From: Massilia sp. MS-15
Lineage (GTDB): Bacteria; Pseudomonadota; Gammaproteobacteria; Burkholderiales; Burkholderiaceae_D
NCBI RefSeq assembly: GCF_020176695.1
Contig: NZ_JAIWIA010000007.1
Location: forward strand, 186,001-250,000
Direction of reading: 5' to 3'
Length of the DNA stretch: 64,000 bases
The position numbers and the translations under genes were made by a program. The notes beneath the pieces were generated by a model that saw nothing but the letters and a program-made list of their open reading frames with translations, ran no database searches and was not told the DNA's origin. Of the stretch, positions 52,913-61,746 are shown in pieces; position 1 is the first letter of the stretch; the number at the start of each line of letters is the position of its first letter.

Positions 52913-54017
52913 TTACACGCCCTGCTTGAGCGAGGCCGAGATGAAGTCGTCCAGGTCGCCGTCCAGCACGTTCTTGGTGTTGCCGGTTTCGAAACCGGTG
53001 CGCAGGTCCTTGATGCGCGACTGGTCCAGCACGTAGGAGCGGATCTGGTGGCCCCAGCCGACGTCGGTCTTGGAGTCTTCCAGCTTCTGCTGCTCGCTCA
53101 TGCGGTTGCGCAGCTCGAGTTCGTACAGCTTGGCGCGCAGCATGTCCCAGGCCTCGGCCTTGTTGCGGTGCTGCGAGCGGTCGTTCTGGCACTGCACCAC
53201 GATGCCCGACGGGGCGTGCGTCAGGCGCACCGCGGAGTCGGTCTTGTTGATGTGCTGGCCGCCGGCGCCGGATGCGCGGTAGGTATCGATGCGCACGTCG
53301 GCCGGGTTGATCTCGATTTCGATCGAGTCGTCCACTTCCGGATACACGAACAGCGAGGTGAACGAGGTGTGGCGGCCGTTGGCCGAGTCGAACGGCGACT
53401 TGCGTACCAGGCGGTGCACGCCGGTCTCGGTGCGCAGGTGGCCGTAGGCGTACTCGCCGTCGACCTTGATGGTCGCGGTCTTGATGCCCGCGACTTCACC
53501 CTCGGACTGTTCCAGGATCTCGGCCTTGAAACCCTTGCGTTCGCAGTAGCGCAGGTACTGGCGCAGCAGCATCGAGGCCCAGTCCTGGGCTTCGGTGCCG
53601 CCGGCGCCGGCCTGGATGTCGATGAAGCAGTTCGCATGGTCCATCGGGTTGCTGAACATGCGGCGGAATTCCATCGATTCGATGATCTTCTGGATCGCCT
53701 CGGCGTCGCCGCCGATCGATTCGAGCGTGTCGTGGTCGCCTTCTTCCTTGGCCATCTCGAACAGGTCGGTCGCATCCGCGAGGTCGGCCCTGGCCTTCTC
53801 GAGCGTCAGCACGACGGCTTCGAGGGCCTTCTTTTCCTTGCCGAGGTCCTGGGCCCGCTTCTGGTCGTTCCAGACGGTCGGGTCTTCGAGTTCCTGGTTG
53901 ACCTGCTCTAGTTTCTCCGACTTGCGATCGAAGTCAAAGATACCTCCGAAGTTCGGCTTCACGGCTGGTCAGGTCGTTCAGCAGGGAGGAAATGGCATTG
54001 ATGCGTTCAGCTTCCAT
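52913..54017 (-). CDS. prfB: Peptide chain release factor 2 with programmed +1 frameshift
   Basis: The first 27 codons (from ATG 54017, [22 protein letters not shown]) end at an in-frame TGA (53934-53936). The long second frame then supplies the rest of RF2, including [10 protein letters not shown], the SPF anticodon-like tripeptide in [13 protein letters not shown] (class I RF2) and the GGQ peptidyl-hydrolysis motif in [16 protein letters not shown]. About 367 residues after the shift. It recognises UGA and UAA. Autoregulation follows from UGA reading by RF2 itself. Confidence 0.95.
53933..53947 (-). promoter_or_regulatory. RF2 programmed frameshift site
   Basis: On the minus strand an internal Shine-Dalgarno-like GGAGG precedes TAT and CTT-TGA-C, the classic prfB slippery site; the ribosome shifts +1 at CTT to read GAC. 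This keeps RF2 made only when UGA reading is slow. Confidence 0.93.
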
Positions 54018-54185
54018 GGTCTTTGGCAGTCTTCTAAGAGGTTTAAACGTGCATTGAATCGAACCTTCGATTATACCCGAGGACGGCGCCGGGGATGGCG
54101 TATCCAGGGCCGCAGCCACAGGCCTCCCTTGCCCGGAAGCGCCGTACTGGCATATCATCGCCCGGTTTTGTTCCGTTCTTTCCCC

Positions 54186-56213
54186 ATGGCCACTCACTTG
54201 CCTTACCAAATTTGCATCGCGCTGCTTCCGGCGCTCCTCAGCGTTCCCGCGCTGGCCGCCAAGCCAGCCAAGCCAGCCAGGGCGGCGGCCGGTACCACCG
54301 TCAGCCTGGCGCTGCTGGAAACGACCGACCTGCATGCGAACGTCGTGGGCTACGACTACTACAAGCTGGCGCCCGAACCCTCGCATGGCCTGGACCGCAC
54401 CGCGACCCTGATCCGGCAGGCGCGCGCGGAATTCCCGAACACCCTGCTGCTCGACAATGGCGACACCATCCAGGGCACCGCGCTGGCCGACTACCAGGCC
54501 CAGGTCAAGCCGGTGGGCTGCGGCGAGACGCTCGGCATCTACAAGGTGATGAACGGCCTGAAGTACGACGGCGCGGGGATCGGCAACCACGAGTTCAACT
54601 ACGGACTGGCCTTCCTTGGCCAGGTAACCGGCAAGCGCTTCCAGGTGGCCGGCGTGGAGCAGCCGCGGCGCTGCGCCGGCCCGGCTTTCCCGATGGTGCT
54701 GGCCAACGTGGTCAGCGCGAAGACCAACAAGCCGCTGTTCGCACCTTACGCGATCATCGAGAAGCAGGTGCAGGCGCTGGACGCCGCCGGCAAGCCGGTG
54801 CGCGCCCAGTTGCGGGTAGGAATCATCGGCTTCGCGCCGCCCACCATCATGGAATGGGACAGGCGCTGGCTGGAAGGCCGGGTGTATACACAGGGCGTGG
54901 TCGAGGCGGCCCGGCGCTACGTGCCGGAGATGCGCCGCAAGGGCGCCGACCTGGTGGTCGCCATCTCGCACGGCGGCCTGGACGCCAGTCCGTACAGCCC
55001 GGCCATGGAAAACGCCAACTGGCATCTGGCGAAGGTGGAAGGCATCGACGCCATGTTGCTGGGCCACTCGCACCAGCTGTTCCCGAACGCGGACAGCACG
55101 GTCCCGCAGTTCAACCTGCCGGGAGTGGACAAGGCGAAGGGCCTGGTGCACGGCGTGCCCACCGTGATGCCCAACCTGTGGGGCAAGCACCTGGGCGTGA
55201 TCCAGCTGCAGCTGCGCCACGACGGCAAGCGCTGGCTGGTCGAACGCGAGCGCACGGTGGTGCAGGCACGCGCCGCCCAGACCGGTGCGAAAAGCTTCGT
55301 CGACGCCGACCCGGCCGTCATGCGGCTGGTGCAGGCGGAGCACGAGGCCACCATCCGCTACGTGAAGACCCCGGTGGGCGCGACCGAGTTCCGCATGTCG
55401 AGCTATTTCGCCGATGTCGGTGACGTCTCGGCGCTGCAGGTGGTCAACCAGGCCCAGACCGCGTACGTGCAGGACTACGTGGCCGCCAACCTGCCGCAGT
55501 ACAAGGACCTGCCGGTGCTGTCGATGACGGCGCCGTTCAAGAGCGGCGTGGCCGGCGCGGCCGACTACACCGATGTGCAGGCCGGTCCGCTGGCGCTGAA
55601 CAATGCGGCCGACCTCTACCTGTACCCGAATGCCCTGTATGCGGTGAAGGTCGACGGCGCCGGCCTCAAGGCCTGGCTGGAAAAGGCGGCGCAGCGCTTC
55701 CGCACCATCGATCCGGCCGAGACGGCGCCGCAGCAACTGGTGAACCTGGACGTGGCCAGCTACAACTTCGACACCCCCACCTCGAGCGAGCTGCGCTACG
55801 AGATCGACGTCACCCGCGCGCCGGGCGAACGCATCCGCGAGCTGAGCTGGCACGGCCGGCCGGTGGCGGCGGACCAGGAATTCCTGGTCGCGACCAACAA
55901 CTACCGCGCCAGCGGCGGTGGCCACTGCCCGGGCCTGGACGGCAGCAAGACCGTGATCGCCTCGCCCGACAACAGCCGCGACGTCTTGATCGCCTATGTC
56001 CGCAAGGCCGGGCAGCTGACCCGCGCGGCCAACGCCTCCAGCCGCAGCTGGCGCTTCACGCCGGTGAAGACGGCCGGGCCGGTGGTGTTCCCGTCGGCGC
56101 CCGGCATGGCGGCGCTGGCCGCGCAAGCGGGCCTGCGCGGCGTGCAGCAGGTGGCGGCCGACGATGGCCGCGGCAAGGGCGTCGCGCTGTACGCGATCGA
56201 CCTGTCGCAATGA
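54186..56213 (+). CDS. Periplasmic 5'-nucleotidase / 2',3'-cyclic nucleotide phosphodiesterase (CpdB type)
   Basis: A 675-residue exported metallophosphatase: signal peptide (about 1-24, ending ALAA), then metal-site motifs LLETTDLHANVVGYDYY, LLDNGDTIQG, IGNHEFNYGL and AISHGGLD with GHSHQLF, and a C-terminal nucleotidase domain (ATNNYRASGGGHCPGLDG). It most resembles CpdB (2',3'-cyclic-nucleotide phosphodiesterase / 3'-nucleotidase). The ATG at 54186 follows a 168-bp gap after prfB on the opposite strand. The next gene overlaps by 4 bases. Confidence 0.9.
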   Translation: MATHLPYQICIALLPALLSVPALAAKPAKPARAAAGTTVSLALLETTDLHANVVGYDYYKLAPEPSHGLDRTATLIRQARAEFPNTLLLDNGDTIQGTALADYQAQVKPVGCGETLGIYKVMNGLKYDGAGIGNHEFNYGLAFLGQVTGKRFQVAGVEQPRRCAGPAFPMVLANVVSAKTNKPLFAPYAIIEKQVQALDAAGKPVRAQLRVGIIGFAPPTIMEWDRRWLEGRVYTQGVVEAARRYVPEMRRKGADLVVAISHGGLDASPYSPAMENANWHLAKVEGIDAMLLGHSHQLFPNADSTVPQFNLPGVDKAKGLVHGVPTVMPNLWGKHLGVIQLQLRHDGKRWLVERERTVVQARAAQTGAKSFVDADPAVMRLVQAEHEATIRYVKTPVGATEFRMSSYFADVGDVSALQVVNQAQTAYVQDYVAANLPQYKDLPVLSMTAPFKSGVAGAADYTDVQAGPLALNNAADLYLYPNALYAVKVDGAGLKAWLEKAAQRFRTIDPAETAPQQLVNLDVASYNFDTPTSSELRYEIDVTRAPGERIRELSWHGRPVAADQEFLVATNNYRASGGGHCPGLDGSKTVIASPDNSRDVLIAYVRKAGQLTRAANASSRSWRFTPVKTAGPVVFPSAPGMAALAAQAGLRGVQQVAADDGRGKGVALYAIDLSQ

Positions 56214-56623
56214 AGCGCAGGCTGGGCGCGGCGCTGGCGGCGCTGGTAATGGCCACCCTGCTCCAGGCGCCGCTGGCGGGAACGGCCTGGGCCCAGCACG
56301 GCGACGAAGGCGACCTCGCGTTCCGGCGCGCGCTGGCCTACCGCGCCGGCGGCGACGCGGCGCTGGCCGCGCACTGGCTGCAGGTGGCCGCCGGGCGCGG
56401 CATGCCGGAAGCGATGTTCCTGCTGGCCGGCATGTTGCTCGAAGGGGCAGGGGTGGCGAGGGACGAAGCGGCCGCGCGGCGCTGGCTGCAGGCGGCGGCC
56501 GAGCTGGATTACCCGGAAGCCTGGCAGCAGCTGGGCATGCTGGAACCAGACCCGGAAAAGGCGAACCAGTACATGCGGCGCGCGGCGCACGCGCTCTCGC
56601 ACCGCGCCGGGATGAGGCGCTAG
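56210..56623 (+). CDS. Secreted small Sel1/TPR-repeat protein
   Basis: A 137-residue exported protein: signal peptide to about residue 28 (ending AWAQ) and one to three helical Sel1-like repeats (AAHWLQVAAGRGMPEAMFLLAGMLLEGAGVARDE is the first). It starts in an ATGA overlap with the CpdB-type gene, so it may serve the same periplasmic step, for example as a scaffold. No specific role can be read. Confidence 0.72.
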   Translation: MKRRLGAALAALVMATLLQAPLAGTAWAQHGDEGDLAFRRALAYRAGGDAALAAHWLQVAAGRGMPEAMFLLAGMLLEGAGVARDEAAARRWLQAAAELDYPEAWQQLGMLEPDPEKANQYMRRAAHALSHRAGMRR

Positions 56624-56634
56624 GCGCGCCGCCC

Positions 56635-56955
56635 TCAGTGCAGCTGGCGCCGTTGCGGCTGCACCAGCACGAAGGGGCTCACCACCGAGGCCCACAGCGT
56701 CGCGTCGGCCGCGGTCCAGGCCTGGGCCTGGGTGTCGCTCACCTTGGCCACCGACCCCGCCGCCATCCAGGTGCCGATGCTGTCCTTGTCGTCGTGCGCG
56801 ATGCGCAGGGCGACATCGATCAGGTCGAGTTCCTCGCTGACCCAGATCACCGCGCCGCTGGCGAAGTGGCGTTCCAGTTCGCTCCACTTCACGCGCGCGG
56901 TCTCGCGGTTGATCTTGTCGTGCAGTTCGGTGTCTTTGTCAGGATTGGTCTTCAT
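56635..56955 (-). CDS. DUF2288 protein
   Basis: A 106-residue protein with the DUF2288 pattern: ELHDKINRETARVKWSELERHFASGAVIWV and LDLIDVALRIAHDDKDSI. No function is known for the family. Its start lies 10 bp from a five-copy heptamer repeat and follows the RES toxin gene on the same strand. It could be a third member of that cluster, though DUF2288 genes are also widespread outside TA contexts. Confidence 0.8.
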   Translation of the reverse strand: MKTNPDKDTELHDKINRETARVKWSELERHFASGAVIWVSEELDLIDVALRIAHDDKDSIGTWMAAGSVAKVSDTQAQAWTAADATLWASVVSPFVLVQPQRRQLH

Positions 56956-56964
56956 CTGCTTCTA

Positions 56965-56999
56965 TGCTTGTTGCTTGTTGCTTGTCGCTTGTTGCTGGT
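56965..56999 (+). repeat. Tandem heptamer repeat TGCTTGT x5
   Basis: Five adjacent copies of the 7-bp unit TGCTTGT (the fourth and fifth with single changes) lie between the RES toxin stop and the DUF2288 start. It ends 9 bp from the start codon region, on the 5' side of DUF2288. Tandem repeats of this kind can change copy number by slippage. Confidence 0.85.
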
Positions 57000-57689
57000 T
57001 CAGGTGATCTCGACCGCCGGTTGCGGCGAACCCCGCCATGTTAACCGATAGGTCTGCGCCTTGCGCACATTGCCCACCAGTGCGGGACGGAAGCAGGCCA
57101 GGTTGGTGCCGCCCGGATGGCGCACGCTCGGGTAGATGATGCCCATCGAGCCGCATTCCAGCAGTTCAAGCGCCAGCGCCTGCGAGGCGATGTAGCTGCT
57201 TGGGTCCAGGCAGGCCTCGAAGTCGGACAGGCCGCGCAGGTCGTGGAAGCTGGCGTTGAAGTCGGCCAGCAGCATCTGGTAGCTGACGCTGTCGTCGAAG
57301 CGCCCGATCTCGGCGTATTCGACTGTCTTGTGGAACACCACTTCGGCCAGTGCCGTCTCGGCCGCGAAGGCGCAGTACCAGGCGCCGCGCTCGCCGTCGT
57401 TGAAGCGGCTGCCTTCCGGACGCGCATAGGTGAAGGCGGCGTTCACGATGCGGAAGTTGGGCAGGCCGAACACCAGCTCGTCCACGCCGATGCCGGGCAG
57501 CAGGCCGGATTCGCCGCGCAGGCGTTCGTTGGTGGCGTTGTCGAGCTCGAACAGGTCGCGCAGCACGGCGTCGTTGTCCGCCAGCGGGGCCAGTACCGAG
57601 TCCTCCGCATCGGCGAAGCGGGAGGGAATCAGGCGGCAGGTGTCGAACTGGCGTAGCGGGGTAAGGCGGGGTAGCAGCGCCAAGATCAC
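57000..57689 (-). CDS. RES-domain toxin
   Basis: A 229-residue RES protein: RFNDGERGAWYCAFAAETALAEVVFH is the diagnostic RES core with the conserved Arg, Tyr and Glu, and TCRLIPSRFAD lies upstream. The family's better-known members deplete NAD+ and are toxic. A GTG start at 57689 gives a GTGA overlap with the Xre-type antitoxin gene, the normal arrangement. Longer frames were rejected for that reason. Confidence 0.88.
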   Translation of the reverse strand: MILALLPRLTPLRQFDTCRLIPSRFADAEDSVLAPLADNDAVLRDLFELDNATNERLRGESGLLPGIGVDELVFGLPNFRIVNAAFTYARPEGSRFNDGERGAWYCAFAAETALAEVVFHKTVEYAEIGRFDDSVSYQMLLADFNASFHDLRGLSDFEACLDPSSYIASQALALELLECGSMGIIYPSVRHPGGTNLACFRPALVGNVRKAQTYRLTWRGSPQPAVEIT

Positions 57690-58123
57690 AGGCCTCCCCG
57701 GCGCGCGTCGAGCAGCTTGCGCACCGTCTGCATCGCCAGCAGGCCGCCGCCCAGCATCGCCGCCAGCGGCGTACGGCCGGCAAACACGGCGTTGGTATTC
57801 GGCAGGTGCACCCATTCGTCGGCCAGCGCGTCGCCGTACAGGATGTGCAGGGCCTTGTAGATGCCGAGCAGGTAGGAGATGCGGGTGATGCGGTCCACTT
57901 CCAGTACCCGGTCCGGGTTCTTCTTCCAGTCGTACCAGGTGGACGAGGACAGGCCGCCGAGCAGTTCGCGCGCGTCGTCGTCGCGCAGCTTCCAGGCCGC
58001 GGCCAGCTTGAAGAATCCCAGCAGGGCCGAACGCGACAGGCGCTCGCGCTCGGCACGCGAGTTCAGGTCGGTCAGCACCGCCGGCTCATAGCGGCTGCGC
58101 GGGTAGGAGTAGGCCAGGTTCAT
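57686..58123 (-). CDS. Xre/MbcA/ParS-type antitoxin
   Basis: A 145-residue antitoxin partner: an N-terminal helix-turn-helix-like region (LSRSALLGFFKLAAAWKL and RELLGGLSSSTWYDWKK) and a C-terminal toxin-binding domain (ISYLLGIYKALHILYGDALADEWVHLPN). It overlaps the RES toxin start by four bases and would bind and silence it while repressing the promoter. Confidence 0.88.
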   Translation of the reverse strand: MNLAYSYPRSRYEPAVLTDLNSRAERERLSRSALLGFFKLAAAWKLRDDDARELLGGLSSSTWYDWKKNPDRVLEVDRITRISYLLGIYKALHILYGDALADEWVHLPNTNAVFAGRTPLAAMLGGGLLAMQTVRKLLDARRGGL

Positions 58124-58275
58124 CGTGATTCTCCGTAATTGGATTCGTTATACTCCGGTTTCGGAATCCTGGCAAGGATTGGTTGTCAGCATGGTATGCC
58201 CGTGCCAGAATTGCCGGTCTTGCTGTATAGAAAAGCTTCAGCAAAGCCCCTACAACACATAGGAGACCGACACCG

Positions 58276-58740
58276 ATGCGCCCGCGTTCGCTTTCTCTTC
58301 TTGCGGCATGCGTGATACTGTCCGCGGCTGCCACCAGTCCAGGCACCCAGGCCCGCGACTCGAACCACGCGCTGAAGCGGCAGGTGATGGAGGCCGAGCG
58401 CGGTTTCGCCGCCACCATGAAGGCGCGCGATTTCGAGGGCTTCAAGCGCTATCTCGCCGACGAGGCGATTTTCTTCGGGAACGAGGGCCCGCTGCGCGGC
58501 AAGGCCGCCATCGCCAGGGGCTGGCGCCAGTTCTACGACAAGCCGGAGGCGCCGTTCTCCTGGCAGCCGGAAGAGGTGGAAGTCGTGGATTCCGGCACGC
58601 TGGCGTATAGCGGCGGGCCGGTGTTCAACGCCGCCGGCCAGCGCATCGGGCGCTTCAATTCGATCTGGCGCCTGAAGGCGCCGGGGCAGTGGGAAGTGGT
58701 GTTCGACCGCGGGTCGGATTTCGTGGCGCCCGCGAAATGA
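58276..58740 (+). CDS. Exported SnoaL-like/DUF4440 protein
   Basis: A 154-residue protein: signal peptide (about 1-27, ending QA), then a small NTF2-like fold with QVMEAERGFAATMKARDFEGFKRYLADEAIFFG, LRGKAAIARGWRQFY and SGGPVFNAAGQRIGRFNSIWR. These match DUF4440-type periplasmic or cytosolic SnoaL-like proteins. No ligand is known. Repeat copy D follows 48 bp downstream. Confidence 0.8.
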   Translation: MRPRSLSLLAACVILSAAATSPGTQARDSNHALKRQVMEAERGFAATMKARDFEGFKRYLADEAIFFGNEGPLRGKAAIARGWRQFYDKPEAPFSWQPEEVEVVDSGTLAYSGGPVFNAAGQRIGRFNSIWRLKAPGQWEVVFDRGSDFVAPAK

Positions 58741-58787
58741 GCGCTGGCGGCTGCTTGCGTGCCGGACGATCCTGCGGCTGACAATCA

Positions 58788-58850
58788 CCGCGTGGGCGGC
58801 ATGGCCGGCGCGGCTGCGCAGCCTGGCCGGTCGAGCCGCCCACCCTACGC
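58788..58850. repeat. Dispersed hairpin repeat, copy D (single arm) at the recJ stop codon
   Basis: CCGCGTGGGCGGC on the left and GCCGCCCACCCTACGC on the right bound one arm with a long inner spacer. Upstream bases (CGGCTGACAATCACCG, 58775-58790) match the copy B spacer (CGGCTAACTATCACCG), so homology runs past the arm. The minus-strand TAG at 58845-58847 is the recJ stop codon. Confidence 0.78.
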
Positions 58851-60560
58851 GGGCTCGGCGTGCTCCACCAGCAGCTGGACCTTGGTGACGCCGTTGTATT
58901 CGTTGGCGTCGAGCCGGAACGCGACCCGCGCGCGCTCGGGCAGGCTGTCGGTGTGGCCGAACCAGATGGCGTCGTAGCGCCGCCCGTTCTTTTCCAGCAG
59001 CAGCTTCAGGTGGCGCTCCTTCAGGATGCGCTGGCTCACCACGCGGAACTCGTCGCAGAATACGGGCGGGGCGAAGCCCTGGCCCCAGACCTGGCTGTCC
59101 ATCTCTTCGATGAAGGCGGTCGAGTAGAACTCGTCCTCCAGCGGCCCGTCGGTCTCGATGATGCGCTCGAGCTGCGCTTCGGTCAGCCAGGCCTTGCCGA
59201 CCGCCTCGAAGGCCTGCTGGAAGCTGTCGAAATGCTCGCCCCGGATCGACAGGCCGGCCGCCATCGCGTGGCCGCCGAACTTGTCGATCAGGCCCGGCAC
59301 CCGCTTGGAGACCAGGTCGAGCGCGTCGCGCAGGTGAAACCCCGGAATCGAGCGGCCCGAGCCCTTGATCCAGCCGTCACCCGCCGGCGCGAAGGTGATC
59401 GTCGGCCGGTAGAACTTCTCCTTCAGGCGCGAGGCGACGATGCCGATCACGCCCTGGTGCCAGCCGTCGTCGAACACGCTGATGGTGCTTGCCCCCGAGG
59501 GCTCGAAGCTGTCCAGGTGCAGCAGCGCGGTGTCCTGCATTTCGGCCTCGATCTCGCGCCGCTTCAGGTTGATCTCGTTGAGCTGCTGGGCGATCGCCCA
59601 GGCGCGGCCGGGGTCGTCGGTCACCAGGCATTCGATCCCGAGCGACATGTCTTCCAGCCGCCCGGCGGCGTTCAGGCGCGGTCCCAGCGCGAAGCCGAGG
59701 TCGAAGGGCGACGCGCAGCGCGCCTCGCGCCCCGCTACCCGGAACAGCGCGGCCACGCCGGCGTGCATGCGGCCGGCGCGCATGCGGCGGATGCCCTGGG
59801 CCACCAGGATGCGGTTGTTGGCGTCCAGGCGCACCACGTCGGCCACGGTGCCCAGCGCCACCAGGTCGAGCAGGCTGTCCAGGCGCGGCTGGGTCTGGGC
59901 ATCGACCACGCCGCGCCGGCGCAGTTCCGCGCGCAGCGCCAGCAGCACGTAGAACACCACGCCCACGCCGGCCAGGTGCTTGCTGGGAAAGCCGCATTCC
60001 GGCTGGTTCGGATTGACGATCACGCGCGCCGGCGGCAGCGCGTCGCCCGGCAGGTGGTGGTCGGTGACCACGACCTCGATCCCGCGCCGGTTCGCCTCGA
60101 TGACGCCGTCGATGCTGGCGATGCCGTTGTCGACCGTGATGATGATGTCCGGCGATGTCTCGCGCGCCGTGAGTTCGACGATCTCGGGCGTCAGCCCGTA
60201 GCCGTACTCGAAGCGGTTCGGCACGATGTAGTCGACGTTCGCCCCCATCATGCGCAGGCCGCGCAGGGCCACGGCACAGGCGGTGGCGCCGTCGCAGTCG
60301 TAATCTGCGACGATGGTCATGCGCTTGCCGGCGCCGACCGCGTCGGCCAGGAACACGGCCGCCGCATCGATGTGGCGCAGCGCCGCTGGCGGCACCAGCG
60401 CCGCCAGTTCGCTGGACAGCTCGCGCGGGTCCTGCAGGCCGCGCGCGGCGTAGATGCGGGCCAGCACCGGGTGCACCCCGCCCTGGCGCAGCAGCTCCGA
60501 CGTGCGGAAGGGGCAGGGCCGGGTGGCGATGCGGGTCTTGGTATGCTTGGTGGTGCTCAC
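58845..60560 (-). CDS. recJ: Single-strand DNA exonuclease RecJ
   Basis: A 571-residue RecJ with DHH motifs: VADYDCDGATACAVAL, the ITVDNGIAS motif, DHH in VVVTDHHLPG, and the DHHA1 domain with GGHAMAAGLSI. It degrades 5' ends in recombination and mismatch repair. A GTG start at 60560 is used because it gives a GTGA overlap with the gene upstream. Its stop is provided by repeat copy D. Confidence 0.93.
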   Translation of the reverse strand: MSTTKHTKTRIATRPCPFRTSELLRQGGVHPVLARIYAARGLQDPRELSSELAALVPPAALRHIDAAAVFLADAVGAGKRMTIVADYDCDGATACAVALRGLRMMGANVDYIVPNRFEYGYGLTPEIVELTARETSPDIIITVDNGIASIDGVIEANRRGIEVVVTDHHLPGDALPPARVIVNPNQPECGFPSKHLAGVGVVFYVLLALRAELRRRGVVDAQTQPRLDSLLDLVALGTVADVVRLDANNRILVAQGIRRMRAGRMHAGVAALFRVAGREARCASPFDLGFALGPRLNAAGRLEDMSLGIECLVTDDPGRAWAIAQQLNEINLKRREIEAEMQDTALLHLDSFEPSGASTISVFDDGWHQGVIGIVASRLKEKFYRPTITFAPAGDGWIKGSGRSIPGFHLRDALDLVSKRVPGLIDKFGGHAMAAGLSIRGEHFDSFQQAFEAVGKAWLTEAQLERIIETDGPLEDEFYSTAFIEEMDSQVWGQGFAPPVFCDEFRVVSQRILKERHLKLLLEKNGRRYDAIWFGHTDSLPERARVAFRLDANEYNGVTKVQLLVEHAEPA

Positions 60561-61591
60561 GTCAGTCGTTCCAGTGTCGGGCGGCGCCAGAATTTGCGCT
60601 GCGCCATGGCGGTGGTGGTGCATTCGGCAAGGGCGTCGCGGCTGCTCAGCACCAGGCGCAGCGTCTTGATGCGGCCCCCCAGCAGCGCCGCGTGCAGCGG
60701 CGCGAACAGGGCCTGTTCCAGCTGCTGCACGCCCTGCACCCAGCTGCCCCAGTCGGCGGCCAGCGCGGCTTCGGCCAGGCTGCCGGCCACCACGATGCCA
60801 TCTCCGGCCAGCAGGTCCTCGACGCCGTCGAGGCGCTCCAGGCTGCGCGCCGCCAGGCCGCGCACCCAGCCCGGCGCGTCCACGGCGATCACGGGCGGGG
60901 CCAGGCGCGCGCCGCCCGTGATCGCCAGGGATGCGCCCCACAGCCAGAACGAATTCACCGCCGGCAGGCGGCGCCCTTCGCGCGCCGCGTTCACCGGATG
61001 CGCGTGCCACAGCATCTGTACCTCGTTCTGCAGCCGGCGCAGCGGCAGGGCGTGGCGGCCGCGCGGGACGAAGTCGCTCAGGTCCATGCCGGCCACGGTG
61101 TCGGGGGTGGCGCTGTCGATGCCGTCCCAGTCGTCGGCGCGCAGGAACCAGGTCTGGGCGTCGCCGTACAGCAGCGGGTGGCCGGTCTCTTCGCACAGCG
61201 GGCGCGCCGCTTCGTACAGGGCGCGGCTGTCCGGCTGGTCCAGCTGCAGCTGGCGCGGGTCGGCCATCATCGAATGGCTGCGCGCGATCTGGATGTGGGC
61301 CGGGTTGACGATGTACCAGGTGCCATCCCGCGGGTCGAGCCCGAAGCCGCGCATGGCGCTGGCCGCGAAGGCTGGCCGGCCCTCGGGCGACAGGCCGAGC
61401 GCGCGCGCCAGCCAGGCTTCGTGCGGCAGGGCCTGGGCGCCGTCGGCCAGCGCCGCGGCACTGCTGCGGCCGTACGCGCTGGTGCGGCTGAGCAGGGCGG
61501 CGAGCGCCGGGGCCTGCAGGGCGCGCGCCAGGTCGGGCGCGAATTCGGGAAGCGGGAGCAGGTGGGGCAGGACGAGCGTAATGTGCGGCAT
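60557..61591 (-). CDS. Conserved protein, RpfE/phosphoglycerate-mutase-like
   Basis: A 344-residue protein with HITLVLPHLLPLPEFAPDL near the start, DGTWYIVNPAHIQIARSHSMM and VNSFWLWGASLAITGG in the middle. Similar proteins next to recJ in betaproteobacteria are annotated as RpfE regulatory proteins or phosphoglycerate-mutase-related. No catalytic motif is clear. It overlaps recJ by four bases, so it is expressed with it. Name is a low-confidence memory of the family. Confidence 0.6.
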   Translation of the reverse strand: MPHITLVLPHLLPLPEFAPDLARALQAPALAALLSRTSAYGRSSAAALADGAQALPHEAWLARALGLSPEGRPAFAASAMRGFGLDPRDGTWYIVNPAHIQIARSHSMMADPRQLQLDQPDSRALYEAARPLCEETGHPLLYGDAQTWFLRADDWDGIDSATPDTVAGMDLSDFVPRGRHALPLRRLQNEVQMLWHAHPVNAAREGRRLPAVNSFWLWGASLAITGGARLAPPVIAVDAPGWVRGLAARSLERLDGVEDLLAGDGIVVAGSLAEAALAADWGSWVQGVQQLEQALFAPLHAALLGGRIKTLRLVLSSRDALAECTTTAMAQRKFWRRPTLERLT

Positions 61592-61746
61592 GCCGCTATT
61601 TTAGGGCAAATACGGCTTCAGCGAATGCCGCCGGGGCGGCGGCGGGCAGGTCCGCCACACGCGCCATGCTTTCTTTTGCGCCATGAAAGCGCGATGTCTG
61701 GCAAACTGCCGGGTTGGCAAACCCATCACACACATTTACGGATTTC

